A stretch of DNA of 10,405 bases from Candidatus Saccharimonadota bacterium. Its GTDB lineage: Bacteria > Patescibacteriota > Saccharimonadia > Saccharimonadales > UBA7683. Of the stretch, positions 1-6,487 are shown one piece after another (positions within the stretch are counted from its first letter, which is position 1; the number at the start of each line of letters is the position of its first letter). The notes under the pieces are model-generated. The model worked only from the letters and a program-made list of their open reading frames with translations. It searched no databases and was not told where the DNA came from. The DNA lies in the NCBI GenBank assembly GCA_018061375.1, contig JAGOUG010000029.1:1-10405 (forward strand), given 5' to 3'. The translations under genes were made by a program, and so were the position numbers.

Positions 1-810
1 GTACATATCTGTTGTAAATGGATTTATACCCGTCCAATTAGTGCCACCATCTTCTGTAATGTATACACTGTCAAATTCGCTACCACTTCCCGCCATACCG
101 CTCATGAGTAATTTATCGCCGTTGTCAGAAATAGACAACGATGTTGGGTAGATCCCCTCTCCACCTACAGGTACTTGGGTTACCCAATTAGTACCACCAT
201 CTTCTGTAATATATACTTCGCCGCCAGAATCCCCATTTGTTGCAGCAATTGTGCTCCCATCACCAGAGACCACTACAAATGACTCACCCCCATTCTCTAG
301 TGGTATATCTGGTGTTATATCTGACCAACTGGCGCCGGCATTACGCGACAAGACAACCTTACCAGGAATATCTTGTTGGCCCTCCCCTCCGTCTAAGTCG
401 TAACCATCGGTACTAATAGCAACCATAGTTTGGCCGTCATTTGAAATATCTACTGAAATCCAATAATTAGCTACTCCTGGATCTGCAGCCTCGGCAACAT
501 TTTGCCAGTTAGTGCCATAATTGCCAGAGACGTAGAGTGGATAAGGTTCATCTGGGTCATTGCCACTAAAATCAAACGAACTGGCGATTAGACTGCTTCC
601 ATTAGCTGAACTGGCTGCTTTGTTGATTGACTCACCACCGATTAGATCTAAACCTTGTTTAGTCCAGATGTACTTATTGGCGTCTGTTGCATAGGCGATA
701 GCTGGAATGATAGGGCGAGAGAAGACTAATGCTGAAGACAGAGTTAACCCCGCCAATACGTATTTGTTACTACTTGTTGTAGTAATTTTTTTTGTTCGTC
801 TACGCCTCAT
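1..810 (-). CDS. secreted Asp-box (BNR-type) beta-propeller protein, C-terminus cut by window edge
   Basis: The frame is open from the ATG at 808-810 to the window edge, giving 270 residues and no stop, so the 3' end is missing. Residues 1-8 are very basic (MRRRRTKK). A hydrophobic stretch follows at about 18-40 and ends in AIAYA before TDA, a good signal peptidase I site, so I infer export. The mature part carries four Asp-box-like motifs (S/T-x-D/N-x-G-x-x-W): VSGNYGTNW near 94-102, LSRNAGASW near 154-162, and ITEDGGTNW twice, near 201-209 and 251-259. The last two are exactly 50 residues apart. Such motifs mark blades of sialidase-, sortilin- or photosystem-assembly-type propellers, and alone they do not imply an enzyme. 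A GAGG at 819-822 lies 8 bases before the ATG. A surface or secreted binding protein is the most cautious reading; the ligand is unknown. Confidence 0.8.
   Translation of the reverse strand, partial: MRRRRTKKITTTSSNKYVLAGLTLSSALVFSRPIIPAIAYATDANKYIWTKQGLDLIGGESINKAASSANGSSLIASSFDFSGNDPDEPYPLYVSGNYGTNWQNVAEAADPGVANYWISVDISNDGQTMVAISTDGYDLDGGEGQQDIPGKVVLSRNAGASWSDITPDIPLENGGESFVVVSGDGSTIAATNGDSGGEVYITEDGGTNWVTQVPVGGEGIYPTSLSISDNGDKLLMSGMAGSGSEFDSVYITEDGGTNWTGINPFTTDMY
34..216. repeat. pair of 33-bp direct repeats with 150-bp period (propeller blades)
   Basis: Positions 34-66 and 184-216 match at 31 of 33 bases; the differences are at 43/193 and 61/211. They encode the two ITEDGGTNW Asp-box motifs of the secreted propeller protein. 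The period is exactly 150 bases (50 codons), the size of one propeller blade. The sequence between the copies is not obviously duplicated, so this is either an old blade duplication kept by selection or gene conversion limited to the motif. Confidence 0.8.
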
Positions 811-836
811 AGTAAGACCCTCATCTCTTGTGTGTT

Positions 837-865
837 ATTTTACAACAGTCTTTTTGTAAGCACAA
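837..865 (-). promoter_or_regulatory. candidate sigma70-type promoter of the propeller gene
   Basis: On the minus strand TTGTGC (860-865) and TAAAAT (837-842) are separated by exactly 17 bases. The -10 matches consensus at 5 of 6 positions and the -35 at only 3 of 6. The predicted start lies about 20 bases before the ATG and leaves the GAGG ribosome site in the leader. This suggests transcription separate from the QueC-like gene that ends just upstream at 871. Confidence 0.45.
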
Positions 866-870
866 GCGTT

Positions 871-1539
871 TTATGGAGTGGCAGGGTCTGAAGTTTTCGG
901 CCGCTGAACATCACGCATCTCAGTTACGCACGTTTTACATTTACCACATTCTACCGGCTTACCGTCAACATACAGAGGCCTTCGGCACGACCAAGTTAGT
1001 AGTGCTAATTCTGGAGGTAAAGTTTTATATACCTCGTCTTTAGTTAAGTCTTTATGCGGAAATTCTTTTAATCTGGTGGCGTTATCTTCTTCGTCAAAAT
1101 GAAAAGCATTATGCATAGCCTTACCACGCTTAGCTACTTCATCAAATCCGATTGCATAATCGGTACCGGTGATACCAAGAACAACTTTATTAATAAGTGG
1201 ATCACGAGAGGTCATGTAGCCCGATAGATAGTTGAATATTTCAGCATCAAACATAAACTGATTTCCTAGTCGCGGTGTGCGTATAGTAGAATCGCTAACC
1301 GTAAACTTTGCAGGAGCGTTTTTTTGCATATAGGCCAAAATTGCATTAACCGCCGCCGCCTCTGCCTGCCAGCGGTTTTCATCATTTTGTATGTGTATAT
1401 GGTGAACATGAATATCACCGTATTCTTCGGGACGATTTAATACGTGCCAAAGTGCGGCGGTAGAATCAAGGCCACCAGAAAACATTACCAATGTACGGTT
1501 CTTTGTAACCTTAGCGCTATTTAGCTTAATCTTTGTCAT
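871..1539 (-). CDS. queC: QueC-like PP-loop ATPase (7-cyano-7-deazaguanine synthase family)
   Basis: The protein has 222 residues, close to the usual 220-235 for QueC. The ATP-pyrophosphatase P-loop SGGLDST lies at 21-27. The C-terminal zinc site is complete: C185 in LTWSCRRP, then C198, C201 and C204 in ECGKCKTC, as in QueC. QueC makes preQ0 from carboxy-deazaguanine, ammonia and ATP in the cytoplasm, on the way to queuosine or deazaguanine-modified DNA. The strand after the P-loop reads HVHHIHIQNDENR and lacks the GQRH-like motif of cellular QueC, so the substrate may differ. No queD, queE or queF is in the window. The start is ATG, with GGGGGAG at 1545-1551 five bases upstream. The gene lies 102 bases after the glycosyltransferase. 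Family membership is fairly sure; the exact reaction is not. Confidence 0.78.
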   Translation of the reverse strand: MTKIKLNSAKVTKNRTLVMFSGGLDSTAALWHVLNRPEEYGDIHVHHIHIQNDENRWQAEAAAVNAILAYMQKNAPAKFTVSDSTIRTPRLGNQFMFDAEIFNYLSGYMTSRDPLINKVVLGITGTDYAIGFDEVAKRGKAMHNAFHFDEEDNATRLKEFPHKDLTKDEVYKTLPPELALLTWSCRRPLYVDGKPVECGKCKTCVTEMRDVQRPKTSDPATP

Positions 1540-1558
1540 CTATACTCCCCCGAGCTCC

Positions 1559-1572
1559 GAATTATATAATTC
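1559..1572 (-). promoter_or_regulatory. candidate -10 box inside a 14-bp perfect palindrome, upstream of the queC-like gene
   Basis: GAATTATATAATTC is a perfect inverted repeat. On the minus strand it contains a consensus TATAAT (1561-1566). A start about 7 bases downstream would give a leader of roughly 14 bases holding the GGGGGAG ribosome site of the queC-like gene. I see no convincing -35 at the right distance. The palindrome could also be an operator, but short AT-rich palindromes arise by chance. Confidence 0.35.
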
Positions 1573-1641
1573 AATAGTTAGAAGTATACAGGAATACGTA
1601 TATTATATTTAATCATTACTGCTAATTATATTCCTTCAAAT

Positions 1642-2370
1642 TCAAACGATATGTATAGTTTCGTCTCGGAGATTACGGATCAACTCCGGAGCGTTTACTT
1701 GTTTAGTCGCCTGGGTGTAGCGTGTCATGCGTTTTCTATTGGCTATGTACGTTGGGTGTACAGGGCTCTTTTCGGTGGATGGCTTGTGTTCTAAATGAAA
1801 CAATCTCCCCTTACCTCGCTTGAATGGCTTACCGCTCAGTGTTGTACATGCAGCCAGAAAAGCTCCGTCCTCATGTCCCCAACCGACGAATCCGGGATCG
1901 AAACCTCTTACTAAATCCCATAGTTCACGTGTGACTATAATACATCCACCAAAGTGTTCCCACGCATGTCTTTTTGCATGTTGATGCCACTCACTCTTGG
2001 GGTTAGCTAAGAACATCTTCGTACCTTCATGGTTGAGTTCCCACCTTTCGGCATATGGGTAAACTACGGCACCCGTTTTAATTGCAAGGTTGATACCCTC
2101 TATTACTTGTTGATGAGAAATGAGAGTGTCGGCGTCTAAAATAACAGCAACGTCCCAATTACCGGCTTTTTTTGCGGCACGGTTACGCGCTAAGCTCACA
2201 TTAAATTCCAGCGGATCCGCTTGACCGATGAATATGGGTATACCTACGTTGGTGCGCCAAGAGGCTTGTACAGCTTTCCAGACGGCAATTCTTGATGGAT
2301 CGTTGCTTTTAAACGGCACCAGAGTTACAACTTTACGTGGGCTAGGTTGTTTAGAATGCAGTTCGTTCAT
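1642..2370 (-). CDS. small GT-A fold glycosyltransferase with GWGHED motif
   Basis: The protein has 242 residues, no signal peptide and no membrane segment. The N-terminal strand VVTLVPF (14-20) begins a nucleotide-sugar-binding fold. VILDADTLI carries the metal-binding D79-A80-D81. GGCIIVTRELWDLVRGFD (141-158) leads into GWGHEDGAF at 163-171, the signature of the C-terminal region of galactosyl/N-acetylgalactosaminyl transferases (glyco_transf_7C type). FHLEHKP (191-197) may add a metal-binding histidine. A cytoplasmic transferase of a sugar from a nucleotide donor is likely; donor and acceptor cannot be read from sequence. It starts with ATG 33 bases after the lepA stop and shows no Shine-Dalgarno, so it is probably co-transcribed with lepA. 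It ends in TGA. Similar stand-alone enzymes occur in capsule loci and in phage genomes (from memory). Confidence 0.75.
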   Translation of the reverse strand: MNELHSKQPSPRKVVTLVPFKSNDPSRIAVWKAVQASWRTNVGIPIFIGQADPLEFNVSLARNRAAKKAGNWDVAVILDADTLISHQQVIEGINLAIKTGAVVYPYAERWELNHEGTKMFLANPKSEWHQHAKRHAWEHFGGCIIVTRELWDLVRGFDPGFVGWGHEDGAFLAACTTLSGKPFKRGKGRLFHLEHKPSTEKSPVHPTYIANRKRMTRYTQATKQVNAPELIRNLRDETIHIV

Positions 2371-2403
2371 GTTAGTTCAAAAATTAAGCAATGGCGTAAA
2401 ATA

Positions 2404-4182
2404 TTATTCCCGGCGGAGCATTACAGTGAATGCCTCGGCTGGAATATCTACTTTGCCGAAACGCTTCATGCGCTCTTTACCCTTTTTCTGCTTTGCAAGT
2501 ACCTTCTTTTTACGCGAGACATCACCACCATACAGTCCGGTTGTAACGTCTTTTCTAAATGCCGAGAGATCTTCACGAGCAATAAACTTGCCGCCAATTG
2601 CAGCCTGAAGTGCCACCTGGAAGTTCTGACGAGGTATAACTTCTTTGAGTTTTTCTACCGTTTCCTTACCTAATGTTTGAGCCTCACTACGATGCGCCAT
2701 AACTGAAAGTGCGCCAACGATTTCACCAGCTACATAAAAATCTACCCGTACCAAGTTTTCTATTCGGTAATCGTCCAGCTCGTAGTTGAACGATCCGTAT
2801 CCGCTCGTCACACTTTTTAGCTGATCATAAAAATCGGTGAGTAGATTTGCGAGCGGTGCCTCAAATGTTACGAGCGCAAGCTGAGCGTCTACAAAGCTCA
2901 GACCTTTCTGTAGGCCACGTTTAGAAGATATAAGCTGAATTACGGCACCGACAAATTCTTTGGGCACAACAATTTCACCCTTAATCCATGGCTCTGCGAT
3001 TGATTCTATGATTGATGGGTCGGGTAGGCTACTGGCAGATTTAATATCTAAGTTCTCGCCATTTGAAAGTCCGATGTGGTAATCGGTACTAGGGTTGGTA
3101 ACAATCAGGTTAAGGTTGTATTCACGCTCAAGACGCTCACGAACAATATCCATATGAAGTAACCCGAGAAAGCCAACACGCACCCCAAAGCCCAACACGG
3201 GTGAGTTTTCAGGCTCATATTGAAGTGCTGAATCGCTGAGTGATAGTTTTTCAATTGCGTCCTTAAGTTCTGCATAATATTCGTTACTCTCGGGGAAAAT
3301 ACCAGCATACACAAACGGCTTCACCTCTTTATAGCCAGGAAGTGACTGCGAGGCAGGATTTTTAACGAGCGTTACGGTATCACCAACTTTGGCCTCTCGA
3401 GTAGATTTAAGGTTGGTTACAATGTAGCCGATTTCACCAGAATTCAAAATACCATCTGCGCTCATAGCAGGATCAAGATGCCCAACTTCTAGTGCGATAC
3501 CGGCACTCTTGGTACTCATCATTTTTATATCTGCGGCTTTTACGATTGCGCCGTCAAACACGCGGACATATAGAATTACGCCTCGGTAATCGTCGTAATA
3601 ACTGTCGAATATTAAGGCGCGCGTAGTTGATTCTTCGCCACTTGTTGGTGCTGCTACATTTTCTACCACAGCATCAAGTACTGCTGGTACACCCTCGCCG
3701 GTTTTTGCAGATATATGGAGGATGTCTTCAGGTGCACATCCGAGCAGACTTACAACTTCTGCCGTAACTCGTGGCACATCAGCTGCCGGAAGATCAATTT
3801 TATTGAGTACTGGGATGATTGTAAGATCTGCAGCCATTGCAAGATATACATTTGCAAGTGTCTGTGCTTGAATTCCCTGTGATGCATCTACTACTAAAAT
3901 TGCACCTTCGCAGGCCTCGAGTGAACGAGAGACCTCGTAGCTAAAATCAACGTGGCCCGGTGTATCAATCAGATTCAGTTGAAACTCTTTGTACTTCATG
4001 CGAACCGGGGCGAGTTTAATGGTGATACCTTTTTCTCGCTCTAAGTCCATTTTGTCGAGTAATTGTGACTTCATGTCTCGCTTCAAAACTGTTCCGGTCA
4101 ACTCTAAAAGTCTATCGGCGAGGGTCGATTTGCCATGATCAATATGGGCTATAATACAGAAATTTCTAATATTTTCTTGCAC
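2404..4182 (-). CDS. lepA: elongation factor 4 (LepA), ribosome back-translocating GTPase
   Basis: The protein has 592 residues, full length for LepA (about 600). The GTPase motifs are in order: G1 AHIDHGKS at 12-19, switch I around REKGITIK (49-56, T54), G3 DTPGHVD at 73-79 with catalytic H77, G4 NKID at 127-130, and SAK at 158-160. The EF-G-like domains and the LepA-specific basic C-terminal domain follow, with an RKKK...KQKKGKERMK segment and the end LRRE. LepA acts on ribosomes and affects stalled or early elongation and subunit biogenesis. The start is GTG at 4180-4182, fixed by the family pattern (M-x-x-N-IRNF-IIAHIDHGKS). No Shine-Dalgarno precedes it. The stop is TAA and the glycosyltransferase follows 33 bases later. 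Confidence 0.97.
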   Translation of the reverse strand: MQENIRNFCIIAHIDHGKSTLADRLLELTGTVLKRDMKSQLLDKMDLEREKGITIKLAPVRMKYKEFQLNLIDTPGHVDFSYEVSRSLEACEGAILVVDASQGIQAQTLANVYLAMAADLTIIPVLNKIDLPAADVPRVTAEVVSLLGCAPEDILHISAKTGEGVPAVLDAVVENVAAPTSGEESTTRALIFDSYYDDYRGVILYVRVFDGAIVKAADIKMMSTKSAGIALEVGHLDPAMSADGILNSGEIGYIVTNLKSTREAKVGDTVTLVKNPASQSLPGYKEVKPFVYAGIFPESNEYYAELKDAIEKLSLSDSALQYEPENSPVLGFGVRVGFLGLLHMDIVRERLEREYNLNLIVTNPSTDYHIGLSNGENLDIKSASSLPDPSIIESIAEPWIKGEIVVPKEFVGAVIQLISSKRGLQKGLSFVDAQLALVTFEAPLANLLTDFYDQLKSVTSGYGSFNYELDDYRIENLVRVDFYVAGEIVGALSVMAHRSEAQTLGKETVEKLKEVIPRQNFQVALQAAIGGKFIAREDLSAFRKDVTTGLYGGDVSRKKKVLAKQKKGKERMKRFGKVDIPAEAFTVMLRRE

Positions 4183-4202
4183 GGACGGGTACCAATTCTC
4201 TT

Positions 4203-4234
4203 TTTACACTGGGGTTACTTACTTACAGTATACT
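4203..4234. promoter_or_regulatory. divergent promoter region with shared palindromic -10 (AGTATACT)
   Basis: AGTATACT at 4227-4234 is self-complementary and offers TATACT (5 of 6 of consensus) on both strands. On the plus strand TATACT (4229-4234) ends 7 bases before the ATG at 4242, which predicts a leaderless mRNA for the IGPS-like gene; TTTACA at 4203-4208 is a possible but too distant -35 (20-base spacer). On the minus strand the -10 (4232-4227) would give lepA a leader of about 38 bases. No good -35 is visible for lepA. Confidence 0.45.
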
Positions 4235-4241
4235 GGAATAT

Positions 4242-4805
4242 ATGCATAAAAGACCATATTTAATCGCTGAAGTAAAAACAATGTCGCCGTTTGGCTATAA
4301 ATCAAAGCAGACATGGGATGAACTTTTTGCCACCGCGACTGAGATCGGCGATATGATATCTGTGCATACTGATCCGCGTTGGGGTGGATCAATAGAGCTC
4401 GTAAAAAAAGCTCGGGCGCACACACATAAGCCGCTCCTTGCTAAGGGTATTCATGATTCAGACGATATTATTACCGAAGCACTTGCAGCTGGTGCTACCT
4501 ATGCTCTGGTAGTCGGGAGATTACCTAGGCGAGAGTTACTGCCTTACTGCCTGATCGAACCGAACACAATTTATCAACTGAGGGATTTTATCAAAGTCGT
4601 ACCCACTACTCAAAAGTTAGTTTGGAATAGTCGTAACCTCAGTGATGGATCTACGCGTGACAAATCAGAGTATACAGCAGCACGTAACCTTTGGAGAGGC
4701 TGGCTCTGCCAGGCAAGCAATATTGCAACACCTTCTGATATCGAAAGCAGTGCAGATGCAGTACTTATTGGGCAAAACCTTACTGCGTTCGCCAAACTAT
4801 TGTAG
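4242..4805 (+). CDS. shortened indole-3-glycerol phosphate synthase-like (TrpC-fold) protein
   Basis: The protein has 187 residues against about 250-270 for TrpC, and is the only plus-strand gene here. The barrel landmarks of TrpC are in order: IAEVKTMSP (8-16, with E10 and K12), SVHTDPRWGGS (40-50), LLAKGI (65-70, K68), the E106 strand LIEPN, WNSRNL (128-133, N129), and ADAVLIGQNL (171-180). By alignment from memory these match Glu51, Lys53, Lys110, Glu159 and Asn180 of the Sulfolobus enzyme. The Glu210 position appears to be alanine (A158 in QASNI), and the usual N-terminal helix of about 45 residues is absent. The frame upstream is open back to a TAA at 4167 but has no start codon, so the short N-terminus looks real. 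No other trp gene is nearby. Its function could be tryptophan-related or something else, so no symbol is given. Confidence 0.7.
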   Translation: MHKRPYLIAEVKTMSPFGYKSKQTWDELFATATEIGDMISVHTDPRWGGSIELVKKARAHTHKPLLAKGIHDSDDIITEALAAGATYALVVGRLPRRELLPYCLIEPNTIYQLRDFIKVVPTTQKLVWNSRNLSDGSTRDKSEYTAARNLWRGWLCQASNIATPSDIESSADAVLIGQNLTAFAKLL

Positions 4806-6410
4806 TTTAATTGGCTTGAACAAAATCGCACGAGTCTTTGCAATGATTGGGTTTACTTCTTCAAGTTTAAATAGCCAGGAAAGACCTATATATACTAATG
4901 CAGTTATCATGCATAGTAGCCCCATTTTAGTAATTAGCGTGAAGAAGCCTTTGTCCAATGCCCCGAGTTCTAAAAACTCTCTGCGCAGTACCCAGGTAAC
5001 CCAGAAAGTTATTGCAAATGCTGAGAGCATACGCCAGAATGCTCCAAGAAACGGTCTATCTATTAAGTTCGGGAAGCGTTTTTGTAATATAAAAATCAGT
5101 ATTGAAGATTCAATGATAGAAGCGGCAAGCTGCGAAAGTGGTAGACCAATCAACCCGAAGTTTTGTGGCTGAGACCACCAAATAGCCAGCAGTATAGTTA
5201 GGCTAACTGTACCCACAGAAACGTACAGTGGCGTACGTGTATCTTGCTGGGCATAGAATGAACGTGAAAGGACATGATAGAGCGATCTAAAAATAATCAC
5301 CCACGCAAACACACCAAGCAATGCTGCAATCTCTGCGTTTCCATCTCGCACAATTATACGGACAAGATATCCACGCAGTAAAAACGTTACAGCAGTTGCC
5401 GGAAGTGCAAGCCATATTACAAGCCGAAGCAGTTTAACGACATCTTGTTTGAATAAATCTGGTCTGTGATGTGCCAGTCGTTCAGTGAGCCGAGGGTACG
5501 CGGCAGTGGAGAGTGCTACTCCAATAAGTGTGATAGGTACGGTGTGCAGAATATAGGCATAACTATATGCACCAATTGAGGCTACGCTGATTCTGGAGGC
5601 AAGGTTTATATCAACAATATTCTGGAAGTAATCCATACCCTGATCGAGTGAACGGGCGGGAAGAATGCGCAGTACCTGTCGAAAACCCTTATTCTTCCAG
5701 AAGATCCGTGGTTTGTAATCAAACCCGAGACCAGCAAGCCCACCAAAACTAACTATCAGCTGTGTTATTGAACCAAGCACAACACCGATTGCTACACCCA
5801 TAATTCCCATGTTAAAGCCGTTTTCTGGTGCAAGCACGACGATGCCAAAAATTATACTTAGGTTATAAAAAATTGGGGCAAGCGATACAAAAAAGAATCT
5901 ACCGACCGCTTGTTGCATAGACGTGAATACGGTACTTACCGAGAATAGGAGCGGGTTTATTGCAACGATACGCATCATAGAAATTGCGAGGAAAGCCGCC
6001 TCCGGATCTTGTTTGTATAGCCCCGGTGCAACAACATATTTTACCAGTACATCGGCAAAAATTATTATGAGGACACTGGCAATAAACGTAAGGACAGCAA
6101 ACGAGTTTATAAAGCTCGAACTCAGCTCCCAGGCTGACTTTTTATTCCCCTTGGAATAGCGTTCGTTAAAAACAGGGATGAAGGTAACCGCAAGTGCCCC
6201 CGAGGTAAGTACAAAAAACATGAAGTCAGGAACGGTAAAGGCGACTTTATAAGCAGCCACTTCGGGGCTTGTTGCACCAAAGCCACCTGCTAGAAAGAGC
6301 TCACGGAGTAGCCCGAGGAGGAGAGCAATAAAGCTTGAACCAGCTAAGAGCGAGGCTGCTACCCCGAAACTGGCCTTCTGATTTGCTCTGACTAATAATC
6401 TTTTTACCAT
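4797..6410 (-). CDS. murJ: lipid II flippase MurJ (MviN family, MOP superfamily)
   Basis: The protein has 537 residues with about 13-14 hydrophobic helices along its whole length, as expected for MurJ. The family pattern LLGLLRELFLAGGFG lies at 31-45 (R36), then PDFMFFVLTSGALAVTFIPVF (61-81), the central YPRLTE (315-320) and RSFYAQQDTRTPL (393-405). MurJ moves the lipid-linked wall precursor from the inner to the outer face of the cytoplasmic membrane. The basic pair that usually follows PxL in the second helix is replaced by FF (residues 65-66). The start is ATG at 6408-6410 with no Shine-Dalgarno; a GTATC-AACA-GATAC hairpin (6415-6428) sits just upstream. The stop TAG overlaps the 3' end of the convergent IGPS-like gene. 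It follows ftsH by 77 bases. Confidence 0.95.
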   Translation of the reverse strand: MVKRLLVRANQKASFGVAASLLAGSSFIALLLGLLRELFLAGGFGATSPEVAAYKVAFTVPDFMFFVLTSGALAVTFIPVFNERYSKGNKKSAWELSSSFINSFAVLTFIASVLIIIFADVLVKYVVAPGLYKQDPEAAFLAISMMRIVAINPLLFSVSTVFTSMQQAVGRFFFVSLAPIFYNLSIIFGIVVLAPENGFNMGIMGVAIGVVLGSITQLIVSFGGLAGLGFDYKPRIFWKNKGFRQVLRILPARSLDQGMDYFQNIVDINLASRISVASIGAYSYAYILHTVPITLIGVALSTAAYPRLTERLAHHRPDLFKQDVVKLLRLVIWLALPATAVTFLLRGYLVRIIVRDGNAEIAALLGVFAWVIIFRSLYHVLSRSFYAQQDTRTPLYVSVGTVSLTILLAIWWSQPQNFGLIGLPLSQLAASIIESSILIFILQKRFPNLIDRPFLGAFWRMLSAFAITFWVTWVLRREFLELGALDKGFFTLITKMGLLCMITALVYIGLSWLFKLEEVNPIIAKTRAILFKPIKLQ

Positions 6411-6430
6411 AATTGTATCTGTTGATACCT

Positions 6431-6436
6431 AGTATA
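6431..6436 (-). promoter_or_regulatory. possible -10 box for murJ
   Basis: TATACT on the minus strand would start transcription about 14 bases before the murJ ATG. It is the same hexamer as in the lepA/IGPS-like intergenic region. The -35 candidate 17 bases upstream (TGGTAC, 6454-6459) is poor. murJ may instead be read through from ftsH. Confidence 0.3.
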
Positions 6437-6487
6437 CGCAGGTTCGTATGTATGTACCAGTAATTAAGAGGTAAAAGTTAACTGAAG

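Noticed and set aside
842..860. TTACAA/TTGTAA inverted repeat after the queC-like gene as a terminator
   Set aside because: The six-pair AT-only stem lacks a T tract on the minus strand and lies between the -35 and -10 of the propeller promoter.
1575..1613. 12-codon minus-strand reading frame (MIKYNIRIPVYF) as a leader peptide of the queC-like gene
   Set aside because: It has no ribosome site, no run of regulatory codons and no attenuator hairpin after it.
2228..2673. Plus-strand open frames of 108-126 codons opposite lepA and the glycosyltransferase starts
   Set aside because: They are antisense to well-supported genes, mutually overlapping and without family features.
4642..5172. 176-codon plus-strand open frame across the IGPS-like and murJ 3' ends
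   Set aside because: It overlaps two convincing genes in other frames, has no recognisable motif and no ribosome site, and its composition fits an out-of-frame shadow.
6415..6428. GTATC-AACA-GATAC hairpin before the murJ start as a translational regulator
   Set aside because: A five-pair stem is expected often by chance and there is no ribosome site for it to hide; mentioned only in the murJ entry.
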